From positions 620,001-684,000 of the forward strand of contig NZ_BDCM01000014.1 in assembly GCF_001613505.1 (NCBI RefSeq): DNA of 64,000 nt. The letters run 5' to 3'. Numbering within the stretch: the first letter of the stretch is position 1; the number at the start of each line of letters is the position of its first letter. Positions 8,450 to 15,467 of this stretch are shown here, piece by piece. The DNA is from Nocardia mikamii NBRC 108933 (GTDB lineage: Bacteria; Actinomycetota; Actinomycetes; Mycobacteriales; Mycobacteriaceae). Below the pieces are notes generated by a model, which worked only from the letters and a program-made list of their open reading frames with translations, searched no databases and had not been told where the DNA came from. The position numbers and the translations under genes are program-made.

Positions 8450-8935
8450 TCAGGCGGCGCGGGCGAACATGGTCGGCCCGGCGGGTGGGCGGACGGCCAG
8501 CGGGCGTACCGGCGCGAGGCGCGTGGCACGCAGCAGGTCGGTCGCGATCTCCGCGGTCAGTTCGCCCAAGCTGGTGCCGAGCGCCCCGGCCAGGGCGGCG
8601 ATCATCTCGCTCGAGGGCTCCTTGCGCCCCCGTTCGATCTCCGACAGGTACTGCGGCGAAATCCCGGCTCGGCCCGCCGTTTCGGTCAGCGTCTCACCGT
8701 GGTCGCGGCGCAGTTCACGCAACCGTCGGCCGAGTACCTCACGCCACAGCGGTTCCCGGGCGGCGCGGGATTCGCGAGGGCGATCGGGGCGCGAGGGCAC
8801 CGACCGCAGTACATCTCGCTGCGATCGAGGAGCGGGTTCGGCCGCGGGCTCTGCCGCGCTGTCCGCATCGGTCGAGGACGCTGACTCGAGGTCGCGTCCG
8901 CCGGGGATCGAATGCAGTTGCGGATACTCGGCCAT
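8450..8935 (-). CDS. ClgR/PopR-type XRE-family transcriptional regulator with Ala-Ala C-terminus
   Basis: A 161-residue protein. A polar, Pro/Ala-rich N-terminal 60 residues precede a Cro/CI-type helix-turn-helix (about residues 68-125; ETAGRAGISPQYLSEIERGR) that closely follows the actinobacterial Clp gene regulators ClgR and PopR, including the hallmark SEIERGRKEPSSEM. The protein ends ...MFARAA. In Streptomyces PopR the two terminal alanines are needed for degradation by ClpP1P2. It is convergent with the ClpP-like pair, 50 bp away, and a ClgR-type box lies 42-56 bp upstream of its ATG, suggesting autoregulation. Control of the ClpP pair is inferred from context. Confidence 0.8.
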   Translation of the reverse strand: MAEYPQLHSIPGGRDLESASSTDADSAAEPAAEPAPRSQRDVLRSVPSRPDRPRESRAAREPLWREVLGRRLRELRRDHGETLTETAGRAGISPQYLSEIERGRKEPSSEMIAALAGALGTSLGELTAEIATDLLRATRLAPVRPLAVRPPAGPTMFARAA

Positions 8936-8976
8936 GCGGTGAGCCTACGGCCACCGCCGCGCCGGGCGAGCCCGCT

Positions 8977-8991
8977 TACGCTCACAGCGTA
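8977..8991. promoter_or_regulatory. ClgR-type operator (CGC-N5-GCG)
   Basis: TACGCTCACAGCGTA has perfect 6-bp arms TACGCT / AGCGTA around a 3-bp centre and fits the published ClgR core CGC-Y-N-A-N-R-GCG-WW. It lies 42-56 bp upstream of the start codon of the ClgR/PopR-type gene, at promoter distance. Confidence 0.6.
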
Positions 8992-9013
8992 TTTCGGGTC
9001 GTCCGTATACAGC

Positions 9014-9048
9014 CGCACCCCCTCCCGGCTGTTCCGGGAAGGGGTGCG
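9014..9048 (-). terminator. Hairpin terminator after the DUF5130 gene
   Basis: A 15-bp stem with one mismatch (CGCACCCCCTCCCGG at 9014-9028 and CCGGGAAGGGGTGCG at 9034-9048) and a 5-nt loop lies just past the stop of the leftward DUF5130 gene and before the ClgR/PopR promoter. Confidence 0.6.
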
Positions 9049-9095
9049 TGGCCCTGATGCGAACCGGCGCGAGCGTGCCGATCAGTGCGGACGAA

Positions 9096-9566
9096 TCAGC
9101 TCGGGCGGCCGATCGCGGATGCCATCACGCGGACGGCGGAGACGAGCCCGTCGATGAGCTGTCCCTGCCGCAGCGACGCGAGTGCCGCGGTGACACCGAG
9201 CTGGCAGACCCGGTCGTTCACGCGGTCGGCGACGTCGCGACCGGAACGAACCTCGACCGCCTTGTCGTTGGGCGAGACGGCGATGAGCACCGAACGTGCC
9301 GCCTCGGGAGTCGACGGGAACACCGCGTCGGCGCCGGCGGCGGCATCCGCGCCCAGATCGCCGATGTAGATGTTGAACCGGACCTTGGTGCTGCGAGTCG
9401 CCTCGGTGAGGGTGTTGTCCATCAGCAGCCGCTCATGGTCGTTGAACGGCGCTTCCTTGAACACGTCACCGGCTTCGTGCACGCCGGATACCCGCCCGCT
9501 GGGGGTGATGGCGTACCCGTGCGGCAGGGTGGACGGGTCCACCGCAGGCCAATTAGAACTTGCCAC
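9096..9566 (-). CDS. DUF5130 family protein (Rv2468c-like)
   Basis: A 156-residue conserved actinobacterial protein matching the DUF5130 family. Recognisable stretches are GYAITPSGRVSGVHEAG near the start, FNIYIGDLGADA, and a final VMASAIGRPS. It has no signal peptide; one moderately hydrophobic segment lies near the C-terminus. The GTG start lies inside the last codons of the ctaJ-like gene (14-nt overlap), so translation of the two is probably coupled. Its order next to ctaJ-like, aglA and glbO is the same as around Rv2468c. The function is not established; the neighbour suggests a link to the respiratory supercomplex or envelope. Confidence 0.75.
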   Translation of the reverse strand: MASSNWPAVDPSTLPHGYAITPSGRVSGVHEAGDVFKEAPFNDHERLLMDNTLTEATRSTKVRFNIYIGDLGADAAAGADAVFPSTPEAARSVLIAVSPNDKAVEVRSGRDVADRVNDRVCQLGVTAALASLRQGQLIDGLVSAVRVMASAIGRPS

Positions 9567-9831
9567 TTGCCCGGCCTCCGATCAGATCTGCCCCGGCGGA
9601 TTCGATGGCCGCATGGTGTCCATGCGACGACTCGGCGACACCGTGACCGAATGCGGTCACCTCATCGGTCGCGCTCCACAGCACCGGCTCCGCGGTCCAC
9701 TTCTTCCCGAGGTCGTAGTGGACCGGCTTCTCACCGGGCAGCGGTTTGCCGAGGAACGACAATCCGGCGATCACCGCGTAGATCACCAGCGGGATGCCGA
9801 GAAAGATCAGCACTGTTTCGAGAATGCTCAC
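9553..9831 (-). CDS. Small membrane protein resembling aa3-type oxidase subunit CtaJ
   Basis: A 92-residue protein with one N-terminal transmembrane helix (ETVLIFLGIPLVIYAVIAGL, residues 4-23) and a hydrophilic tail ending GADLIGGRASGKF. The layout and sequence LGKPLPGEKPVHYDLG resemble the small accessory subunit CtaJ of the actinobacterial bcc-aa3 supercomplex. It overlaps the DUF5130 gene downstream and follows aglA by 51 nt. The name is a family-resemblance call made by eye, so it is moderately secure; the single-pass membrane topology is clear. Confidence 0.6.
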   Translation of the reverse strand: MSILETVLIFLGIPLVIYAVIAGLSFLGKPLPGEKPVHYDLGKKWTAEPVLWSATDEVTAFGHGVAESSHGHHAAIESAGADLIGGRASGKF

Positions 9832-9882
9832 AGATCAACGGTAGACGATCGTGGTTTGCCGGTCCGCGCCGAGCCGCCCGTG

Positions 9883-11601
9883 TCACACCAACCAGGCCGT
9901 CGACTCCGGTGCGAGCAGGGCACCGTGCACCGGCGCGCTCGCCAGCAGCACTGTGCCCGGAGGCAGCGCGATCGGGGCGGCGGAGGCGTTGAGCACACAG
10001 ATCAATCCGCCCGGCCGGCGGAAGGCGAGACAGTCCTCCGGCGCGTCGAGCCATTCGACGGTGTCGCCGTCGAATTCGGCTCGGGTACCGCGCAATTCGA
10101 GGGCGGCCCGATACAGCGACAGCGTCGAGTCGGGCGATTCGCGTTGCGCCGCCACGGTCCGATCGGCCCATTCCGCCGGAATGGGCAGCCAGGAACCGGG
10201 ACCGCCGGTGAATCCGAAGGGCGGATTCGTCCCCTCCCACGGGATCGGCACCCGGCAGCCGTCCCGCCCGCGTTCGGTGTGGCCGGAGCGTTCCCAGACC
10301 GGGTCCTGCAGCACCTCCTCGGGCAGGTCGTCGACATTGGGCAGCCCCAATTCGGCGCCGTTGTAGATGAAAGCCGCGCCCGGCAGCGCGAGTTCGAGCA
10401 TGATCATCGCCCGCGCACGGGCGATGCCGGACGCGCCGCCACCGTAGCGGGTCACCTCCCGCTCGATGTCGTGATTGGACAGCGTCCACGTCGGGACGGC
10501 GCCGACGCGCGCCACCGATTCCAGCGAATTCTCCACTGCCGCACGAATTTTCACCGCATCGAACGATGTCTCGGCGAGCCGGAAGTTGAAGGCGAGGTGA
10601 AGTTCGTCCGGACGCACGTACTCGCCGAAGCGGATGTTGTCCTCGACCCACACCTCGCCGATGGACACCGCGTCCAGGTACTCGTCGACCACCTTGCGCA
10701 GCCGCCGGTGGATGTCGTGGACCCCCGGATTGTTGAAGCGCGGATCGCTGTCGTCGTGCACCAGCAGTTTCGCGTCGGCGTCCGAGGGATGGGTTGCCGA
10801 CGGGCCGGCTGTATGGGTCGCCGACGGGTCGGCGGAAAGTCCCAACGCCGCCACCACGACCGGATCCATATCGGGCAGGCCGGGCGGTTTGGCCATGCCG
10901 TGGGCCACATCGATGCGGAAGCCGTCGACGCCGCGATCGAGCCAGAACCGCATGGTCTGCTCGAAATCGGCGACGACCTCCGAATTGTCCCAGTTCAGAT
11001 CCGGTTGTTCCGGTGCGAACAGATGCAGATACCACTGCCCCGGCGTCCCATCGGGCTCGGTGATGCGCGTCCACGCCGGACCGCCGAAGATGCTGGGCCA
11101 GTTGTTGGGCGGTCGCGAGCCGTCGGGCTCGCGACCGTCGCGGAATATGTAGCGGGCCCGCTCGGCGCTGCCGCGGGCGGCCGCCACCGCGGCCGCGAAC
11201 CACGGATGGCGGTCGCTGGTGTGGTTGGGCACCAGATCCATCGTCACCCGGATGCCGCGCTCGTGGGCTGCGGCGATCAGCTCGTCCATGGTCGCGAGGT
11301 CGCCGAACAGTGGGTCGATATCGCGCGGATCGCTGACGTCGTATCCGCCGTCGGCCATCGGGGAGCGCATCACCGGACAGATCCACAGCGCGTCGACGCC
11401 CAGCAGGTCCAGATAGCCGAGCCGGTCGCGCACGCCGGCGAGATCACCGACGCCGTCGCCGGAAGCATCGGCGAACGAGCGCGGATAGATCTGATAGAAC
11501 ACCGCCGACCGCCACCACGGTGGCGCCGGCTCCTCCGTATGCCCGGCGGCGGCCCCCACTGCCGTGAGCTCAGCCTGTCCCCCGGCCGATGACCCTGTCA
11601 C
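9883..11601 (-). CDS. aglA: Alpha-glucosidase, glycoside hydrolase family 13
   Basis: A 572-residue GH13 enzyme hydrolysing alpha-1,4 or alpha-1,6 glucosidic bonds of short malto- or isomalto-oligosaccharides. All conserved regions are visible: DLVPNHTS, the nucleophile in GFRIDVAHG, the acid/base in SIGEVWV, and LSNHDIE for the transition-state Asp. The family's FYQIYPRSFADASGDGVGDL opens the domain near residue 35. A short duplication (ADPSATHT followed by AGPSATHP, near residue 260) sits in a surface loop and looks like a recent tandem duplication of about 24 bp. The GTG start lies 21 nt after glbO, the same operon order as Rv2470-Rv2471. Confidence 0.92.
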   Translation of the reverse strand: MTGSSAGGQAELTAVGAAAGHTEEPAPPWWRSAVFYQIYPRSFADASGDGVGDLAGVRDRLGYLDLLGVDALWICPVMRSPMADGGYDVSDPRDIDPLFGDLATMDELIAAAHERGIRVTMDLVPNHTSDRHPWFAAAVAAARGSAERARYIFRDGREPDGSRPPNNWPSIFGGPAWTRITEPDGTPGQWYLHLFAPEQPDLNWDNSEVVADFEQTMRFWLDRGVDGFRIDVAHGMAKPPGLPDMDPVVVAALGLSADPSATHTAGPSATHPSDADAKLLVHDDSDPRFNNPGVHDIHRRLRKVVDEYLDAVSIGEVWVEDNIRFGEYVRPDELHLAFNFRLAETSFDAVKIRAAVENSLESVARVGAVPTWTLSNHDIEREVTRYGGGASGIARARAMIMLELALPGAAFIYNGAELGLPNVDDLPEEVLQDPVWERSGHTERGRDGCRVPIPWEGTNPPFGFTGGPGSWLPIPAEWADRTVAAQRESPDSTLSLYRAALELRGTRAEFDGDTVEWLDAPEDCLAFRRPGGLICVLNASAAPIALPPGTVLLASAPVHGALLAPESTAWLV

Positions 11602-11622
11602 AGTCGAATTCCCAGGCCTGGC

Positions 11623-12027
11623 TCACATGGGGGAATTCATCAGCGAATTCGCGGCCATCTCCAGGTAGTCGAGCAGCGCACGCCGATGTTCGTCGTCGAG
11701 AACATCCGGCTCGATCTCGGCAATCGCGATGTGCATGCAGCGCAACCACGCATCACGCTGGAGCGGTCCGATACTGAACGGCATATGCCGCATGCGCAGC
11801 CGGGGATGTCCGCGTTCATCGGAATAGGTGCGCGGGCCGCCCCAGTACTGTTCGAGGAACATGCGCAGCCGGCGCTCGGCCGGGCCGAGGTCCTGCTCCG
11901 GATACAACGGCCGCAGGATCTCGTCGGCGGCCACCTCCCGATAGAACGCCGCGACGATCCGCCGGAACGTTTCCGCCCCGCCGACCGCCTCGTAGAACGA
12001 TGTCGCCGTCTGTTCGCCGGAAGTCAT
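11623..12027 (-). CDS. glbO: Truncated hemoglobin, group II (trHbO)
   Basis: A 134-residue group II truncated hemoglobin. The proximal-His segment RLRMRHMPFSIGPLQRDAWL includes the group's conserved Trp (G8 position), and QYWGGPRTYSDERGHP is the family signature. TrHbO binds oxygen with high affinity and is associated with the respiratory membrane in mycobacteria. The ATG start has GAGAGGG upstream; the longer open frame adds 14 residues not seen in the family. It is first in an apparent operon glbO-aglA-ctaJ-like-DUF5130 on this strand. Confidence 0.92.
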   Translation of the reverse strand: MTSGEQTATSFYEAVGGAETFRRIVAAFYREVAADEILRPLYPEQDLGPAERRLRMFLEQYWGGPRTYSDERGHPRLRMRHMPFSIGPLQRDAWLRCMHIAIAEIEPDVLDDEHRRALLDYLEMAANSLMNSPM

Positions 12028-12370
12028 CGACCCTCTCGATCTGTTCGCCTGCCCGTATCCGCCCACCATTGTGCCCGCACCGCCCGCGGACGGCCCACCA
12101 GCGCCGCGGCTGCCCGACCGTCACCGGCGGATCACACGGCGTTCAGACGACGGTCGCCGCGGGGACGGCAACACGGCAGATAATCGCCTCCGACACCGGT
12201 ATCCGGGCACCGGATACCGAGCCGCACCGCGTCGACCACCGGCGATCCGCGCCCCGGCCCGAATTTCGGCACCGAAATCACTGTGCACACGGGCACGTTC
12301 CGTGGTCAACTTGGTGACAGTGTCTGCCGATCAGCACACGAACCGACCTAGCAGAATTCGGGGTCCATCC
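12028..12370. other. Divergent promoter region between glbO and the HNH gene
   Basis: About 340 bp without a supported gene; it must hold promoters for both flanking genes. The clearest element is a hairpin with perfect 10-bp arms CGGTATCCGG / CCGGATACCG and a 3-nt loop at 12197-12219, which could be an operator or a leader structure for the rightward transcript. Open frames through it are Arg/Pro-rich and lack ribosome binding sites. Confidence 0.4.
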
Positions 12371-13090
12371 ATGAAGCAGCGGCACGGCGCCCGGTCACAC
12401 GAGGCGAGAACGCACCGACAACTCCAGCCCGCCGATGTCCACAATCGTGGGTCGGGGGCTACTCCGCTGCATATCCTCTCCGCATATTCCTCTCCGGGAC
12501 ATCCGTCCGCGTCACCGGGACATTCGTCCCCGGGTGCGATCACGCACCGAAACATCGAATCCGCAGCTGCCGCCTGGTCCAAGAGCCGGGTACTGCTTCT
12601 GAATGCCACCTACGAGCCACTGACCGCACTGCCCGCCCGGCGGGCCATCGTGCTACTGGTCTGCGACAAGGCCGATACCGTTCATCACAATCCCGAGGGC
12701 CCGGTCGTTCACTCTGCCGGCGCCTCGGTCGCGCTTCCGTCGGTGATCCGGCTGCGCAACTACGTGCGAGTGCCCTACCGCGCCCGGGTCCCGATGACCC
12801 GTGCGGCACTCATGCACCGGGATCGTTATCGCTGCGCGTACTGCGGCGGAAAGGCCGAGACCATCGACCATGTCATTCCACGCAGTCGCGGGGGCGCGCA
12901 TTCCTGGGAGAACTGCGTAGCCTCCTGTGCTCCCTGCAATCACCGCAAGGCCGACAAACTCCTGAGCGAGTTGGGCTGGACGCTCATGCACCCGCTGGTC
13001 TCGCCGACCGGGCCGCATTGGCGATTGCTGTCGACCACCTCGGATCTGGATCCGGTGTGGCTGCAGTATCTGGGCGAGGGCGCTGCCTGA
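12371..13090 (+). CDS. HNH endonuclease family protein (Rv2469c-like)
   Basis: A 239-residue protein with a C-terminal HNH nuclease domain: zinc-binding CAYCGGKAE and CAPCNHRKAD flank the catalytic TIDHVIPRSRGGAHSWENC. The preceding 100 residues (RVLLLNATYEPLTALPARRAIVLL split) are the conserved part of this actinobacterial HNH group. The first 60 residues are low-complexity, with a Ser/Pro/Gly/His repeat (SSPGHPSASPGHSSPG), and are probably non-conserved. The ATG at 12371 is chosen tentatively; a GTG at 12538 would remove most of the repeat. The substrate is unknown. Position matches Rv2469c. Confidence 0.8.
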   Translation: MKQRHGARSHEARTHRQLQPADVHNRGSGATPLHILSAYSSPGHPSASPGHSSPGAITHRNIESAAAAWSKSRVLLLNATYEPLTALPARRAIVLLVCDKADTVHHNPEGPVVHSAGASVALPSVIRLRNYVRVPYRARVPMTRAALMHRDRYRCAYCGGKAETIDHVIPRSRGGAHSWENCVASCAPCNHRKADKLLSELGWTLMHPLVSPTGPHWRLLSTTSDLDPVWLQYLGEGAA

Positions 13091-13118
13091 CCCGATGCAG
13101 AGCGCCGATCACAATCGT

Positions 13119-13184
13119 GAGCGCTGCTCTTGAAATATTCATGAATGTGAGGCACACTCATCTGTGAGCACAAGAGCAGTGCTC
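13119..13184. promoter_or_regulatory. Twin operator: two copies of GAGCRCTGCTC flanking a promoter
   Basis: GAGCGCTGCTCTTG (13119-13132) and its reverse complement CAAGAGCAGTGCTC (13171-13184) match at 13 of 14 positions. Each contains the 11-bp motif GAGC(A/G)CTGCTC, which in its GAGCACTGCTC form is itself a palindrome. They bracket an AT-rich stretch with TTGAAATATTC, and the epimerase gene starts 23 bp after the second copy, so a repressor bound to both sites would block transcription. No regulator gene is adjacent. Confidence 0.5.
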
Positions 13185-13206
13185 TCGAAAGTGATTGGAG
13201 CCCACC

Positions 13207-14148
13207 ATGTCGGATCTGCATGTCGTCACCGGAGCCGGACCCGTCGGTACCACGATCGCCGAACAGCTCGCCGCCACCGGCGCGACTGTCCGCATCCTGA
13301 CCCGGTCGGGCAGCGGTCCGGACCATCCGCTCGTCGAGCGACGCTCGGTGGACGTCAACGATCGCCACCAGCTCGCCGCAGCGGTCGACGGTGCCGCCGC
13401 GATCTACCACTGCATCCACGCGTCGCAATACTCCGCGCGGACCTGGCGGGCGGAACTGCCCGCCGCCGAGCAGACGATCCTGGACGTCGCGGGGCGCACC
13501 GGGGCAGTCGTCGTGTTTCCGGAGAGCCTGTACTCCTACGGCCCGGTCGACCGGCCGATGACCGAAAATATGCCGCGCACCGCCGATTTCGGAAAACCGG
13601 CGATCCGGGTGCACCTCCTGCGCGCTCGCGAGGCATCGCCGACGCCGACGGTCAGCGTGGCCGCCTCCGATTTCATCGGGCCGCATGTGCGCACCTCGCA
13701 CGCCGGTGACCGGATGGTGCCGAATATTCTGGCGGGCAAGACCGTTCAGATTTTCGGCAAAGCCGATCTGCCGCATTCGTTCACGTATATGCCCGATCTC
13801 GCCGGGGCCATGATCCGGGCAGCGGCGGACAGTACCCTCTGGAACTCCTTCCTGCACGCGCCGACCGCCCCGGCGGTCACGATGCGCGAACTCGTGGCCG
13901 CGCTGGCCGACGCCGCTCGGATGCCGATGCCGAAAGTTGTTGCGCTGCCGGGCTGGACACTGCGCACCGCCGGCGTCGTGAGCTCGATGATGCGGGAGCT
14001 GGCAGAGATGAACTACCAGTTCGAGCGGCCCTTCCGACTCGATTCCACCCACAGCGAGAGACTGCTCGGCCTGGCGCCGACACCGCTGCCGGAGGTTGCG
14101 GCAGGAACGGTCGCGTGGTGGAAAACCGCTGTGGCGGAGGGGAAGTGA
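13207..14148 (+). CDS. NAD(P)-dependent epimerase/dehydratase-like protein
   Basis: A 313-residue extended short-chain dehydrogenase. The nucleotide-binding TGAGPVGTTIAEQL lies near residues 7-20, and a YxxxK-like region is replaced by SLYSYGPVD near residue 106, so the usual catalytic lysine is not evident. The family includes NAD-dependent epimerases and NmrA-like sensors. Start ATG: TTGGAG lies 7-12 nt upstream. The gene stands alone behind the twin operator at 13119-13184, suggesting tight induction by a small molecule. The substrate cannot be named. Confidence 0.75.
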   Translation: MSDLHVVTGAGPVGTTIAEQLAATGATVRILTRSGSGPDHPLVERRSVDVNDRHQLAAAVDGAAAIYHCIHASQYSARTWRAELPAAEQTILDVAGRTGAVVVFPESLYSYGPVDRPMTENMPRTADFGKPAIRVHLLRAREASPTPTVSVAASDFIGPHVRTSHAGDRMVPNILAGKTVQIFGKADLPHSFTYMPDLAGAMIRAAADSTLWNSFLHAPTAPAVTMRELVAALADAARMPMPKVVALPGWTLRTAGVVSSMMRELAEMNYQFERPFRLDSTHSERLLGLAPTPLPEVAAGTVAWWKTAVAEGK

Positions 14149-14163
14149 ACTACCGGTCGCCGA

Positions 14164-14817
14164 TCACCCCGCCAGCAGTGGCCCACTGCGGCGACGGGCG
14201 ACCGAGCCGTACCGGGCGTCCAGCCGCAACCAACTGCGGGTGGCCCGCACCCGCACGGTCTCCTCGGGCGCGATGCGGCGAGAGTCGGCTTCCCCGCCGG
14301 CGTGCGGAATGAAATCCATTGCGGTGAGCGCGAAGACGACGCGCATGGGGACCTCGACCCGCTCGTCGCCGCCGGTGACGGTCAGCACCGTCTGCTCCAG
14401 CAGCGAGGCCGGCGGACCGTGCCCGCCACTGTGTTCGGCGGCCACCCGCGCACCGCGTTCGGCGAGTTCGACCAGGCTGCGGGCCGGAACATCATCGATA
14501 TGGGCGAAACCCACAGCCGGTGGCAAGGCGGTACGCCAGGCCGAATCCATCGAATACCCCACCTCGATGCGCCCGTCGGCGCCGGGCCGTTCGAGTCCGG
14601 ACAACACGGCATCGCCGGCGACGGTGACGTCCACGACGTCCAGTTCGCCGACCACCGTGCGAGCGGCCAGTACCTCGAATCCGGTGGCCGTCCACGCGGT
14701 GACATAGCGATCGCCGCGGCGATGCAACCGCACGACGGCAGCCGGATCCAGCCGGATCGCGTGGGTGAGGAAGGTCGCGAGGTTCTCCCGCTCGGCGGGA
14801 TCGGATATGCGCAGCAT
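14164..14817 (-). CDS. Conserved hypothetical protein (Rv2474c-like position)
   Basis: A 217-residue soluble protein downstream of the thioesterase. It opens MLRISDPAERENLATFLTHA and shows no motif I recognise. Composition and C-ending codons are typical of real genes here. An in-frame GTG at 14865 would overlap the thioesterase stop and add 16 residues; the ATG is taken by default because neither has a clear ribosome binding site. Its place between the thioesterase and the epimerase is the same as Rv2474c. The long open frame that continues upstream is only the shadow of the thioesterase. Confidence 0.65.
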   Translation of the reverse strand: MLRISDPAERENLATFLTHAIRLDPAAVVRLHRRGDRYVTAWTATGFEVLAARTVVGELDVVDVTVAGDAVLSGLERPGADGRIEVGYSMDSAWRTALPPAVGFAHIDDVPARSLVELAERGARVAAEHSGGHGPPASLLEQTVLTVTGGDERVEVPMRVVFALTAMDFIPHAGGEADSRRIAPEETVRVRATRSWLRLDARYGSVARRRSGPLLAG

Positions 14818-14849
14818 CGAACCGATGTCGTCCGTAGGAGTCGTCGCCG

Positions 14850-15323
14850 CTATTCGGCCCGCCACAGGCTCAGATATTCGCGCTCCTCGTCGGTGAGCCG
14901 GCGCAGCCGCTGGGTGTCGATATCGAAGGCCGCGATCTGGGTGCTGGCGACCACGGCCGGCGGCGAGTCCAGTGCCACGCCGTTCGCGCGGACCTCGTAG
15001 CCGATGGTGAAGTCCACCGCGCGCAGTTGTTCGATCCACATCGCCACATCCAGCGGCGTGTCCTCGTGCCGGAGTTGGCCGCGGTAGCGGACATGCAGAT
15101 CGGCCAGGACACAGCCGGTCCGCAGCCCCGCGGTGGGCCGCTCCCCCTCGAACAGCCACGGAATACGCGCCTCCTCGAGCAACGTCACCATGCGCGCATG
15201 GTTGATGTGCTGGAAGACGTCCATATCCGACCACCGGACGTCGACCTTCGCGTGAAAACGCTTGGGCAGGACGACGGTGCCACCTGCCTTCAGGGCCCCG
15301 TTCACCGAGCCGACACTGGTCAC
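14850..15323 (-). CDS. Acyl-CoA thioesterase, 4-hydroxybenzoyl-CoA thioesterase/hotdog family
   Basis: A 157-residue single hotdog-fold thioesterase. The signature VRWSDMDVFQHINHARMVTLLEEAR carries the catalytic Asp of this family, followed by the usual central helix. The second GTG is taken as start because GGAGG lies at the right spacing before it; the first GTG overlaps that ribosome binding site. It is a cytosolic hydrolase of acyl-CoA with unknown chain preference. It is followed by the Rv2474c-like gene and preceded by the gdh terminator, matching the Rv2475c position. Confidence 0.85.
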   Translation of the reverse strand: MTSVGSVNGALKAGGTVVLPKRFHAKVDVRWSDMDVFQHINHARMVTLLEEARIPWLFEGERPTAGLRTGCVLADLHVRYRGQLRHEDTPLDVAMWIEQLRAVDFTIGYEVRANGVALDSPPAVVASTQIAAFDIDTQRLRRLTDEEREYLSLWRAE

Positions 15324-15391
15324 GCTGTTCACCTCCGATCGGAATTCCGCCCGCGCACATCGTGCGGCGTGCCTGCGCGGGCGGACGAGCA

Positions 15392-15434
15392 AGCCGAAGC
15401 GGCGTGCGACTCCGGTGTCGGGACCGCTTCGGCT
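15392..15434 (-). terminator. Hairpin terminator after gdh
   Basis: Perfect 11-bp arms AGCCGAAGCGG / CCGCTTCGGCT, with a smaller CGAC/GTCG stem inside the loop, lie 34-76 bp past the leftward gdh stop and before the thioesterase start. Confidence 0.6.
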
Positions 15435-15467
15435 AACCAGTATGCAGGTTCGGAACTCGACCGCCGT

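Noticed and set aside
10760..10840. Tandem duplication inside aglA as a sign of a broken gene
   Set aside because: The repeat keeps the frame, lies in a surface loop region, and all catalytic motifs downstream are intact.
14164..15360. A 398-residue fusion protein covering both the thioesterase and the Rv2474c-like gene
   Set aside because: The N-terminal 180 residues are an out-of-frame shadow of the hotdog thioesterase, which is intact in another frame.
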